Counted from the stretch's first letter, positions 34,255 through 44,961 are shown. The stretch: 64,000 nt of DNA from Pohlia nutans (GCA_022496805.1 CM040087.1:5778001-5842000); one strand, 5' to 3'. The notes: generated by a model from the letters alone, not told the origin. Translations and numbers: made by a program.

Positions 34255-35050
34255 CGGATTGGGCAGCCAACCCCACCTCGGCCTCCGTATGGAATGCTAA
34301 ATGATGGGGAGGTCTCCTCACCCGGATGCCTGGGACAACCGCTTCGCGTCTACGGTCGCCCCCGTCACGCTTCACGGAGGCCTCCCGGAGCGCCAGGTGG
34401 GCAGCCAACCCCACCTCGGCCTCCGTGTGGAGCGCTAAATGATGGGGAGGTCTCCCCACCCGGATGCCCGAGACGACCGCTTCGCCTCTACGGTCGCCCC
34501 CATCACGCTTCACGGAGGCCTCCCGAAGCGCCAGGTGGGCAGCCAACCCCACCTCGGCCTCCGTGTGGAGCGCTAAATGATGGGGAGGTCTCCCCACCCG
34601 GATGCCCGGGACGACCGCTTAGCCTCTACGGTCGCCCCCGTCACGCTTCATGGAGGCCTCCTGGAGCGCCAGGTGGGCAGCCAACCCCACATCGGCCTTC
34701 GTATGAAGCGCTAAATGATGGGGAGGTCTCCCCACCCGGATGCCCGGGACGACCGCTTTGCCTCTACGGTCGCCCTAGTCACGCTTCACAGAGGCCTCCC
34801 GGAGTGCCAGGTGGACAGCCAACCCCACCTCGGCCTCCGTGTGAAGAGCTAAATGATGGGGAGGTCTCCCCACCCGGATGCCCGGGACGACCGCTTTGCC
34901 TCTACGGTCGCCCCAGTCACGCTTCACAGAGGCCTCCCGGAGCGCCAGGTGGACAGCCAACCCCACCTCGGCCTCCGTGTGAAGAGCTAAATGATGGGGA
35001 GGTCTCCCCACCCGGATGCCCGGGACGACCGCTTCGCCTCCACAGTCGCT
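34255..35050. repeat. 138-bp tandem repeat, about 5.7 units
   Basis: CTAAATGATGGGGAGG starts at 34297, 34435, 34573, 34711, 34849 and 34987: exactly 138 bases apart each time. Every unit contains GGGGAGGTCTCCCCACCC and CGGAGGCCTCCCGG-like palindromes. The period is 46 codons, and both strands stay open through all units (plus-strand frame 34294-35136, 280 codons). Copies differ at only a few positions, so this array is young. It immediately precedes the plus-strand gene and could be part of its leader or N-terminus. Confidence 0.95.
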
Positions 35051-38000
35051 CTCGTCACGATTCGGGCGCGGGACCTTCTTCGATTACAAGCAAAGATATC
35101 GGCAAGGGTTTTGTGGAGCACGTCATGGCGACTTAGGGCAATGTAAGCTTCGGCCGTCGACCGTACAGGCGGAAGGGACGGTACTGGCCATCGTCAATGA
35201 TACCTGCAACGTCATGCTCGCAACAACGAAGAAGGAGATTGGCAACGGTCGGCAGGACGTGCAGAAGTACCTGCCGGTTTTATTCACATGGCAAGTCGTC
35301 CGCAACAAAGTAAACAATGTAAGCAGACGCTGCACCCTCCTCTGTTTTAACTTCTCACCCTATTTTTTAACTGGTGTCCCACCAGCAACCTAATCCGGGT
35401 GCGCTCGGAGGTCGGGAGGTCCCCCCATCGTATGGGTGTAGGAGTATTGTAGGGGGGCCTCCCGGGAATTGGAGTAATTTTGAATCGGAATAATGCGCAG
35501 CGTTTTGGGAGGTGTCTCCAGAGTTTATCCGATGTGCGACTCGCGGGGAGGGCCCCTCTGCTTTGTAGATGTGGTGCCCATCTCTGGTCGCATGTACGGT
35601 GGGCTCTCCACTGTGGGAGTATCCTGAATGGATATGACGGTCGTCCTATGGGGAGGTCTCCCCACTGTCTATCCAACGGGCGGTAGCTGGGGAGGTCTCC
35701 CCATTCTTCGATGACGAGGGCATCGTTTCTCTCATCACTAGGGTGTCCTCTGCAGTCGCGGATAGGGAATTCTCCCCATGTCCGACGCCATGTCCCTGAC
35801 GGGTATGTGTTTTGGCAGGTGAACTCAAATGTTGGTATGGACGCTGTGTTGCAGTCTACGATCAGCCGCATGAAGAAGAGGGTGTTCAGGAACGTCGACG
35901 TCAAGAAAGCTGGCAACCCGTTTTCTAAGTGCTCTAAATGTAACGAACTAAAGGAGTTCATCGCGGCGGCGGGGAAGGGTAGCTCGGAGGCACTGTACCA
36001 CCAAAGGTTGTACGACGCTCATGTTGCTCACCAGCAGTCCTGTCGGCGCCTTTACTACAGCTGGAGGCTCAGTTTCCAAGAGGTGACCGACTTCAAGTCA
36101 TACATAAAGGGTTATGTCCGGCCTCTCGAGGGGATGAAAGAAATGCACATTTTTCGCTTCTTTGTGGACAGTGATGGGTGGCCGGTATTCCAATACAAGG
36201 CATTTGCGACGGACACGGCCTCGCTGCCCCGAACGGGCCCTCACAGGATGTGGAAGCAGGACCGCGATGGTCATCCATTGCTTCCTACAGGTACGCTTTC
36301 TACCATACCTGCTCATCATGTCCGATGGAGATACTTCCTTATCTCTCCACTTCTACAATTGAAGTACTCAGCTTCGGGACATCCTAAGCTCTCCGTCTTG
36401 GGCAGTCTTCCTGGAGAGGCCTCTCCACCCGTATTCGCGGTAGTGCAGGGGGAGTCTTCCAGAAGAGGCTTCTCCACCCGTATTCGCGGTACTGTAGGGG
36501 GAGTCTTCCTGGAGAGGCCTCCCACGTGTCGTCGAGGAAGTGTATGGGCAGTCTCTCTCGAGAGGCTTCTCCACCCGTATTCGCGGTAGTGTAGAGGGAG
36601 TCTTCCTGGAGAGGCCTCCCACATGTCGTCAAGGAAGTGTATGGGCAGTTTTCCTGGAGAGGCCTCCACACCTGTCGTCGAGGAATTGTATGGGCAGTCT
36701 TCTTAGAGAGGCCTCTCCACCGGTAGTCGCGGTAGTGTAGGGGAGTCTTCCTGGAGAGGCCTCCCCACCTGTCGTCAAAGAAGTGTACGGGCAGTCTTCC
36801 TGGAGAGGCTTCTCCACCCGTGTTCGCGGTAGTGTAGGGGGAGTCTTCCGGGAGAGGCTTCTCCACCCGTATTCGCGGTAGTGTAGAGGGAGTCTTCCTG
36901 GAGAGGCCTCCCACATGTCGTCGAGGAAGTGTATGGGCAGTTTTCCTGGAGAAGCCTCCCCACCTGTCGTCGAGGAATTGTATGGGCAGTCTTCCTAGAG
37001 AGGCCTCTCCACCCGTAGTCGCGGTAGTGTAGGGGAGTCTTCCTGGAGAGGCCTCCCCACCTGTCGTCGAGGAAGTGTACGGGCAGTCTTCCTGGAGAGG
37101 CTTCTCCACCCGTGTTCGCGGTAGTGTAGGGGGAGTCTTTGTGGAGAGGCCTCCCCACTTGTTGTCGAGGAAGTGTATGGGCAGTCTTCCTGGAAAGGCC
37201 TCTCCACCCGTCCTTGAAGTACCGTAGGGGCAGTCTTCGTGGGGAGGCCTTCCCAGTTCTTCAGAGTCTTGTAGCCGGAGGCCTACCATGTTAGAAGTGA
37301 CTGACTTGTATTCGCCGTGTGTCTTAGGTGACCCCGCCCTGGTGAAGATGAAGCCCGTCTGGGGATGCGAGCGTGGTGTCAACCCGAGCACGAACTCTGA
37401 GGTGACTGAAGAGGACACCGTGAGGTCACACGAGAAGAAGCATTTCATCCGAGCGGGGCTTCAGAAATACGTGGACATCTGGAGGGGAGGCTGCCACCGT
37501 AGCGAGGCGTACAGGGGCCGAATGGAGGCATACGTGCAGTACTCGGTGGACATTATCACGGAACTCCGCTCCGAGGATACGCCGCTGGCCCCGAGGACCC
37601 TTGTGTATGGATTCTGGCCGACCATAGATTGGACGACGGCTTACTCTCCTCCTCCGCCAGCACCAGATGAAGTGCGGAGGGAGAGGGACCCCGCCAACGC
37701 AACTCCGGAGGACGATGTGCCCGATCCTTGGTGCGGTCCATTACGTCGCCGACCAACACCAGCATTCAACCCGTATCGTGACGCCCTCATCGGGCACTTT
37801 TTCCTCGTGAGACCCAACGACCCCACAATCTATCCAGTGTGGATGGACAGGGTGCTTGCACCGGCCGTTCGTGACGCCCGCTCCGCACATCACGGTAAGT
37901 GCCAAATCCGAAATTAGAGGCCTGCCCGAGGAGGCCGTGAGCTCAGTGACGAGGAGCGGTATAGAGGTTGTTGGGATGTGAAGTGGGAGCGCGATGGCAG

Positions 38001-38166
38001 CGACAACGCCGTCTGTTGGGTGGATTGCACTGCCATCCTCTACGGAAGTACACCCAAAGTGAACTTCACCGAGAGCTCGCTTCGCAAGATTCCGAAGTTG
38101 GATGCAGACAACGCCAAGGCACTTCTGGCCGCCTCTCACGCCGCCTCCGAGGCCGGTGGTGACTAG
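35016..38166 (+). CDS. Unrecognised four-exon gene of the GC-rich island (transposon-like protein?)
   Basis: Exons 35016-35318, 35819-36290, 37328-37894 and 37931-38166 join in phase and give 525 aa if the ATG at 35016 is used; that start lies inside the last 138-bp repeat unit and is doubtful. Splice sites: AAT/GTAAGC to TTTTGGCAG, ACAG/GTACGC to GTGTCTTAG, CACG/GTAAGT to GCCCGAG. Exon 2 has a CxxC pair (NPFSKCSKCNELKEF) and a basic helix-like segment (HQQSCRRLYYSWRL). Exon 3 contains HFFLVRPNDPTIYPVWMDRV. Exon 4 contains SDEERYRGCWDVKWERDG. The FxKCxxCxxLK block with a following H..Q..RR.YY resembles DUF7869-type proteins linked to large eukaryotic transposons; I hold this weakly. Introns 1 and 2 carry the island palindrome, and intron 2 is the 49-bp array. 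Confidence 0.55.
36404..37265. repeat. 49-bp tandem array filling intron 2 of the island gene
   Basis: AGTCTTCCTGGAGAGGCC recurs at 36404, 36453, 36502, 36550, 36599, 36647, 36696 and on to about 37210, giving about 17 units of 48-49 bases. Two unit types alternate loosely: one ends CCACCCGTATTCGCGGTAGTG, the other CCACCTGTCGTCGAGGAAGTG (ends quoted approximately). Each has GGAGAGGCCTCTCC or GGAGAGGCCTCCCC. Because 49 is not a multiple of three, the minus strand shows the same motif in three frames in rotation (GEASPGRLP, WRGLSRKTA, GRPLQEDCP), so the 354-codon minus frame is an artefact. Confidence 0.92.
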
Positions 38167-38339
38167 CGGCATGTAGGATAGGCCGATCACAGTAGCCACC
38201 ATTGGACGTTGAATAGAGTTTGCACTCTGGCGGAAGAATGTCCCCATGTACTCGATTTGAATTGAAATACAGTTTTCTTTCATTTGATGCTTTGAGTGTA
38301 ATGACACCTATGGTTTTTACAGACTCTCTACTGCTCTTC

Positions 38340-38640
38340 TGGTACAGGAGGACAGGCGTCAGCAGAGAGACCTCCCCATCACAGCCAAGGACAGCATCCC
38401 GGGAACCATCAAACACCGATCGATGGGGACGGCTCCCCAGCATTTGAAACGACAATGGGGAGGCCTCCCTATCGCATGGAACCGGAATTGAAATAACTCC
38501 CTGTCGCAGAAATTATGACCGCAGATAACTCCCTGTCGCAGAAAATCACATTGTCGATTTCTCCATGTCAACAGAATTCAGGCATTCCTCCTTCTGAATA
38601 CGGCCTCTCTATTGATTTTTTGCGACCTCCCCTGGCTCAT
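38340..38640. repeat. Right fringe of the palindrome-repeat island
   Basis: Further spaced palindrome variants: AGAGACCTCCCC, GGGGACGGCTCCCC, GGGGAGGCCTCCC. Then come two copies of AACTCCCTGTCGCAGAAA, about 32 bases apart, before the sequence turns AT-rich near 38700. It marks the boundary of the island. No inverted terminal repeat matching the left edge was found. Confidence 0.55.
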
Positions 38641-38699
38641 CTCCCTATTTCTAAGCAACTCAAAAAGTCCGGGATTCGCGCGTAAATCCGGTTTTAACG

Positions 38700-39650
38700 A
38701 AATGCGTGTTCCTTATGTAAAATTAGATGATGATAAATTCAGGTGCAAGAAACTTGGCCTCTTTGTTTTACTTTATGTGCATGAAATTATATACACCTAT
38801 CAATAACCTCCATATTTTTAATTGTGATTTTATATCCTATTAGTGTACATTGTAGACGGAATGTGATAGGGTGGGTATAAATGTAAGTTTTGAATCAATT
38901 ACATATCAATTCTCTATGATTTTGTGAGAAAATGAAAATGGTACTCTAGGTGGAAGGCAAGGTGGTTTTAAAACTTCTAAAAATATATATAAACAATTGA
39001 ATATTCTACACAGTTAGTGGATCATAGTAATCGCAATAAAAACTGAAAGTTGATGACATCAAAATGAAAGTTGATGATATCAAAATGAAAGTTGATGGCA
39101 TATAAATGAAAGTTGTAGATGATGATTTTTTTATGATATTTATATTGTTGAATTAAGTAAGTGTTGAAATTTGTTTGAATTTAATTTAGAGTGAGATTAT
39201 CGATTTATTTGTATGAAAAATACAAAAATATACATTATCTTATGAATTTTGGAATGATTGGCCAAATATGTACAATACTAAAACATTTTTTTCATAATGA
39301 GAAATACTTCAATTTATAATCTTTTGATTGCTTACAAAGAGATCTAAAGACACTGTTATTATGTGAAAAACTTCACCACTGTTGAAAACAAATGATTTCA
39401 ACCAATTATAATGAATTACAATATTAAAGTATTAAAATTGTAGTTTTAGTGAATCTCATCAAAGTCCCTTATGGTTAATTCATTTGAAAAATATTTAGGC
39501 ATTTGATATCAAATTCAAGCGTACAGATGTCTTCTAATAAGGATGTTTCACATATTGTATGCTCTTTAGAGTTGAAGCTCAAAAAAGGTTACAGAAGCCT
39601 TATTTTATAATACATTTAGGTATTGATCAAACCTTCTAGGCACTTAGGAG
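38700..39650. other. AT-rich intergenic DNA, no gene seen
   Basis: Apart from a triple GAAAGTTGATG short repeat near 39045-39115, I see no gene or element border here. Confidence 0.45.
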
Positions 39651-40188
39651 TGAACCCGTTTATGCCCTCACCTCTCTTTAGATTTGGGGAATTTCAAAGA
39701 TGTTTTAGAAAATGTAACATATTTGAACTTGATATGTGAATAAAAGTTGTACATTATAAATTTTTGATTCTACTCATATGATTCAATTTATGATTGTTAC
39801 CACCAATATTTTGTATAAAATTTGAAACTTAAAATTCAAAATTCTATTATAATTTGAATACAAATAAGATATTGACAATTTGTTCATGAAATTAGTTGTG
39901 ATTGATTGAAATGTAATATTCTAAGTGTAATGATTTTTGGAGATTTTTTGGTTGCTTAATTCTATAAGTTGACTTTTTAAAAAGCATTTTTACATTGATG
40001 TCTTCAAATTTTTGAGTGAATTACTACAACACGATATGATCATCCCCTCACTAATTGGACACACATGCATAAAGCTAACTTCCTATAAAATATATAGTAA
40101 TAAATCTACACTGCAAATAGCCAATAATGGATGAGAAAGTTGTGTTTGATTATGTACATCGTCCACTTTTTCGACGTTTAGGGATTAA
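39651..40188. mobile_element. TTAA-ended element (copy 4)
   Basis: Right end CGACGTTTAGGGATTAA; left end TGAACCC, a one-base variant of TTAACCC. The body shares with copy 2 (19212) blocks such as the CACCAATATTTT context and ATTTGAATACAAA / ATTTGATTACAAA. It therefore belongs to the same subgroup and lies in the same orientation as copy 2. Confidence 0.6.
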
Positions 40189-40237
40189 GGGCCTCCCTCT
40201 ATGTTACGATGGATATCTAGAAGCTACTGATGCTCTA

Positions 40238-40451
40238 TACCAATAATTACCATAATTGCGAGACACAATAACTATTTACTCAAGGCTTTAACTTTTTACT
40301 GATTTTTTTTTACCAATGTCGAAGATATTGGAACTATCGATGTAGGAGAATGTCCATAAACATATTTTGTAAAGAGGTTGACAAGGCGTAAAAATATGTT
40401 GTCATCTTATAACAATTAGTGTGTCTCACAATAATGACAATAATCCGTGTA
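40238..40451. mobile_element. TA-bordered MITE, about 215 bp (copy 1)
   Basis: Ends TACCAATAATTACCATAATT and AATGACAATAATCCGTGTA. The body matches the copy at 44747-44961: ACTATTTACTCAAGGCT, AATGTCCATAAACATAT and ACAATTAGTGTGTCTCA. Length and TA borders suggest a mariner/Stowaway-like MITE, though the ends are not the classic Stowaway sequence. Confidence 0.7.
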
Positions 40452-40600
40452 CTGAAATGGGTGAACCTAAAAGTATGTTTAGGGTTTAGACAAACACCGG
40501 TGAACCATCGGTGATTCTTCTGACCTTAATTCTTGTCTTCTAACCGCTTTCACCAGTTCCATCCTCACACGGCAACCGACTTATCCTAAGACGGGATGAA

Positions 40601-41213
40601 CTACTGCGTGGTGCAGAATTGGAGGTGTAGATGCAATATATACCCATAATTTTGTTCAAAATATTCATTGAAGTCAACAAAATATTCCCTACATTCCAAA
40701 TTTTGAACCCTAAACTCCATATGCTAAACCCTAAAAACCCCATATGCTAAACTCTAATTTCCATATACTAAACCCTATATGGTAACCCTAAACCCTATAT
40801 GGTAACCCTAAACCTCAAACTCCATATGCTAACCCTAAGCCTCAAACTCCATATGCTAAACCCTAAAAACCCCATATGCTAAACTCTAATTTCCATATGC
40901 TAAACCCTAAACCCTATATGCTAACCCTAAACCTCAAACTCCATATGCTAACCCTAAGCCTCAAACTCCATATGCTAACCCTAAATCCCGAACTCCAAAT
41001 CCTAAATCCCGAACTCCAAACCCTAAATCCTAAAATCTCAAATCCTAAAACCCAAAACTCCATGTGCTAACCCTAAACGCCAAACCCCAAATCCTAAAAT
41101 CTCAAATCCTAAACCCTAACCATATACTGCCACATTGCATTGCTGACGGAATAATATATTCCAAGAATATTCCGCACCCACACCCCGTACTTCAATTCTG
41201 CACCACGCAGTAG
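40601..41213. mobile_element. TIR element carrying telomere-like repeats
   Basis: Ends CTACTGCGTGGTGCAGAATT and AATTCTGCACCACGCAGTAG are perfect over about 20 bases. The interior from about 40735 to 41120 is a degenerate CCCTAAA array. I see no target-site duplication and no coding capacity. Confidence 0.8.
40735..41120. repeat. Interstitial telomere-like (CCCTAAA) array
   Basis: CCCTAAA or CCCTAA recurs every 13-30 bases, spaced by CCATATGCTAA, CTCAAACTCC and similar phrases, with larger repeats (CTCAAACTCCATATGCTAAC at least four times). It is too degenerate and too well bounded by the TIRs at 40601 and 41213 to be a chromosome end. Confidence 0.85.
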
Positions 41214-41233
41214 CCGGCCTCCAAGAGGTATAA

Positions 41234-41639
41234 GGTGGTCACCCCATTCCCAACTGGCTCCTTTTCCCAACAGCTAGGGGCATTATCCACAATCAATGTT
41301 CCAACGGTGTTGGTTGTACAGTTGGTAATGGGTTCTCTCTTGTTGGTTTTAGTATGTGTAAGTGTGGTTATGGGTTCGTTGTTGTTGGTTCAAGCATCTT
41401 TAGTGTGTGCAATACAAATCTTCTTTAAACTGAAAGAGGTGTACCTATATGACGTGAATGGGATGTGTCATACTTCAACTTTGAAAATTTGTAACTAATT
41501 CATTCTTCATCCAAAAATTATGTTTCAACTTGTGTTGGAATCTAATTCTTCTTGCCTATCTCTAAAAAAATAATAACACTGAATAATTTCAATGCCTCAT
41601 ATCCGTATTTCTTATTCAGTTGGGAATGGGGTAACCACC
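41234..41639. mobile_element. MITE with GGTGGTTACCCCATTCC ends
   Basis: Ends GGTGGTCACCCCATTCCCAA and TTGGGAATGGGGTAACCACC match for 22-24 bases with one difference. Left border TAA, right border TTA. The interior has a GTTGGTTTTAGT / GTTGTTGGTTC repeat and no convincing gene. Probably Tourist/Harbinger-like. Confidence 0.8.
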
Positions 41640-42138
41640 TTAGATGTAATTTGGTCTTGCAAAAAGTTAAAGATGAGCCCAGAGTAATTGCATGATTTTG
41701 TGTGATGGATAACCGCACCAGTTACCAATCAGCCCTGACACCCCTTTTCCGTACCCATAGATTCCTAATTATTCCACAAATCAAGGGCCGGGAGTCCTGA
41801 CATATTCAATTTTTCTTTTTCCCATTTCTTCTCATGCACATGCCTTGTTGGCATGACTTGGGGATTGACAGCTGGTGCACATGGATAAACATCATGTCCA
41901 AATGTCAAAAATGCACATTAGCTCCACTCATTAATGTGAAATAAAATAAAATAAAATAAATTAGAAATCCACATTACACTTCCATAGCCACAGGCATATA
42001 TGTTTTTCTTTTTCCAAACCGTTCTTTGGAAAACAAGTGACACATGTCATTGTTTGATTGGTTGAAGCCCTTGTATAAGCATAAAATTAATGCTTTTGTT
42101 TTCAAAGGAAAAAACTTGCTACAGGTATGGTAGAGGAA

Positions 42139-42258
42139 CACTAGTAGAAAAGATGGCGTTTCTCGAAGAGATGCCTAGGCAGAATCACTGTGTATGCGTG
42201 GAATTGGGCACTACTTGCCTAGGCGTTTCTCTCGACAATGCCACTTTTTCTATTAGTG
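42139..42258. mobile_element. CACTA-type MITE (copy 1)
   Basis: Starts CACTAGTAGAAAAGATGGCG and ends TGCCACTTTTTCTATTAGTG. The 120-bp body is nearly self-complementary, with a TGCCTAGGC inner stem and a TGGGCACTACTTGCC loop side. It matches the copy at 43445. CACTAGTAGAAAA-like ends are typical of plant En/Spm (CACTA) elements. Confidence 0.8.
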
Positions 42259-43204
42259 AAACCTTAATATGTTCTCAACCCCAATTCAGTTCCCTTCAAA
42301 CCCTTTATTCAAGCTCCAAGTCCAAATGCATTGATCTATTAAATTTTGTTTTTTTGCGGATCTTGGACATTTGATTTTTTGGAAAGTCAATCATTTCAAA
42401 CTTCCTGCACTACTCAAAAAAAATAGATTTATTACATCAATTTCACGGTCAACAATCTTCACAGGGTCAGAATTAAACAATTTTCACAGGGTCAGAATTA
42501 AGGTACAGTATCAATTTCGTTGGCAGTGATAATAAACTTGAGATTGTTACTGTAAATCATTATCAAAACGTATAAACACTGGTAGGATCCAACAAAGAGT
42601 ACAGAATTGACCAGTGGTTCTCTTCAAAACTAATCCATGACCAACCACAAAAGCCGTTAGGTTGTAAGTTACACTTGAGCACTTGATTATCCACAATTTT
42701 CCGTAATTTCCTGAATTCGTGTGTTTGTAACAGTAGTCCCTAATACTAGAAACATGTAGACAGCGTATGCACGCACACAAAGACACTTCCACCCCCAAAA
42801 ATGTCGTGTTGAACTTCCCAAAAGGCAAACTAGCTTATTTTATAATACATATCATGTACACGCAAGGGTGGTTTTTGTTGACATCAACCCACATCAAAGA
42901 GGTTGAGATCAGGCTTTTTTTTTTGCATTTTTCATGAAGTGCCAAAGTGCCACTATAAAATATTATACAGTATCGGTGCTCCATATTTCAACATCCATCC
43001 ACATATCGAAAAGAAAATATCACATTAAAAGTTCACATATTCATAATTTTGTTTTCATCCAAAATTTGGTAATTTCATTTAAAAAATATTTTTTACTTTG
43101 AAGTTTAATGGCAAAAAAATTCATATTTTTTTTACCTTTTTTAAATTCAGATTGTTTCTTTTCTGGTGTAATCTGGCCATAACATTCTTTATCTAATATT
43201 GCAC

Positions 43205-43412
43205 ACCCTTTTGCTCGTGCAGAGAATCAACAAGGAATTGATGCTTGTACATATGAACATAGAATTGATGATGTGAAACATGCAGAGACCATTGAAAAAA
43301 ACAGAACTTGTCGAGTTGCCAAGCCATCTTTAACTATAGGTGGCTTTGATGTTCCAGAAGATTACATTTCTTGCAACAATTTTGCCTCAAATGTTGATTC
43401 CCAAGGCTGAAG
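43205..43412 (+). repeat. Dispersed coding-like sequence, copy 1
   Basis: A frame reads QQGIDACTYEHRIDDVKHAE and then AKPSLTIGGFDVPEDYISC before TGA. A related copy on the other strand at 61655-61835 reads GIDDVEHIEIIEIT and AKPSLTRDGFDPPEDFDSY, with stops. Both are preceded by CACACCCTTTTGCT.GTGCAG, which looks like a splice acceptor. It is likely the last exon of a repeated gene or element that I cannot name. Confidence 0.4.
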
Positions 43413-43444
43413 AGTGGGGCTGCTAAAAAATGTTGTAGGCACTA

Positions 43445-43565
43445 CACTAGTAGAAAAGGTGGCGCTCCGTAGGGAAATGCTTTAGGCAAAATCACTGTGC
43501 ATGCGTGAAATTGGGCACCACTTGCCTGGGCATCTCCCTCGGCAGCGCGACCTTTTCTAATAGTG
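43445..43565. mobile_element. CACTA-type MITE (copy 2) with target-site duplication
   Basis: Starts CACTAGTAGAAAAGGTGGCG and ends GCGACCTTTTCTAATAGTG. Flanked on both sides by CTA (43442-43444 and 43566-43568), the 3-bp duplication expected of CACTA elements. Body collinear with copy 1. Confidence 0.88.
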
Positions 43566-44746
43566 CTATTTCGCCCCAAAAAATGCCGTGGTTGAGATTC
43601 ATCAACAAGGGACTATCGTTTTCCCACTATTGTCACAAGTGAGAGCTTGCAGATGTAACAATGGGCTTTTAATTATTTTAGTTTGAGATGCACGCTGGCA
43701 AGTCGGTTCCTGGGCGGTGAAATGGTGGGGAGGAAATTAAAAGGGAGGTGGTAGGTGCTGATCAAGTGGGTGCATATATGCCAAGCTCTTGAGGTCTGGT
43801 CCACTTGTTTTCAACCGAAACCGAAAACAACATGATTCTCGCATCAATGATCAATGCCTATTCCACCAGACCTACCGTCCATTTTGGTTCAACCCACAAA
43901 GCGAGACCGGTGGACCAACACACAAACCAATTTGCGCCCTCATGCCTATTGCTCGAATCTCACAGATTACAGGTTTGCAAGCAGTTTCTCTTGTTCCAAG
44001 GTACTGTACGTGGAGGGCACGGTCAGCATTAAATATTTCTAAAAATCAATGTGTCAAGTTTTCAAAAAAGATATGGGCGATAAAGAGAATGCTGAATAAT
44101 ATTTTAGAATATTCTTATGTTTGAACCTTCTTTTTGAAAAAAGAAAAGAAAAGAGAGACAGGCATAAATGTGTAAACCCTGGTTTTGATATGTAAGGTTT
44201 GTGGCAAGAATGAAGTAAAAAGATAAGCTTCTAAGAATAGGTTTTTATGATTATTGATTTTGGGCAAATGCTACACTAAAATTGTGAATTTTGTGTCCGG
44301 GTCATTATTTCTCAACGTAGACACTATTCGACTTTTTGGAGATACACAATAGTGTCTATGTTAAAAACTTTGTACTGTAAAATTTAAAATGATAAAAAAG
44401 ATTCATGTAAACCTTGTTGATATCCCAGTAGTGTTCCGATGACGAATGACAACTTTATAATAAGTGTGGCATTCCAACTCACTCTCATCACCTCGAAGGG
44501 ACAAATAATTGTGATGTTTATAAGTTGATTAGATTTAACAAATAGATAAGCTCCTAGATTTCACATATAAAAGGAATTGCTCTTCAATTGTTGAGTGTGT
44601 TTTCTATTATTATTAGTAAATAAAAAATGATACATGTTGTTGCCATTCTAAAAAATAATTTGAAAGCATTAAAATATGTATTATATTTGGATACAATATG
44701 AATAACTTATAAAAATTTGAAAATTTACTCATAAATTTCTAAAAGC

Positions 44747-44961
44747 TACACCAATTATTGCCATTACTATAAAAACATACTAACTATTTACTCAAGGCTA
44801 CAGAAGGAAAATATTTATACCAACGTCAAAAATGTTGGTACTACTAATGTAGTAAAATGTCCATAAACATATATTTTTTTTTGAATGTTCACTTTGTGTA
44901 AAAGGATGTAGTTGTTTTAAAACAATTAGCGTGTCTCATAGTAATGGCAATAATTGATGTA
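44747..44961. mobile_element. TA-bordered MITE, about 215 bp (copy 2)
   Basis: Ends TACACCAATTATTGCCATTA and TAATGGCAATAATTGATGTA. Collinear with copy 1 (40238) and in reverse with copy 3 (59753). Confidence 0.8.

Noticed and set aside
34294..35136. 280-codon frame as a free-standing gene
   Set aside because: It is the 138-bp repeat; at most it could be an N-terminal extension of the following gene, which is noted there.
36384..37448. 354-codon minus-strand frame (GEASPGRLP, GRPLQEDCP repeats)
   Set aside because: It is the 49-bp intron array read on the opposite strand; the same DNA motif appears in all three frames in rotation, which a protein would not need.
40735..41120. A chromosome end
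   Set aside because: The telomere-like repeats are degenerate, short, internal, and bounded by perfect TIRs.
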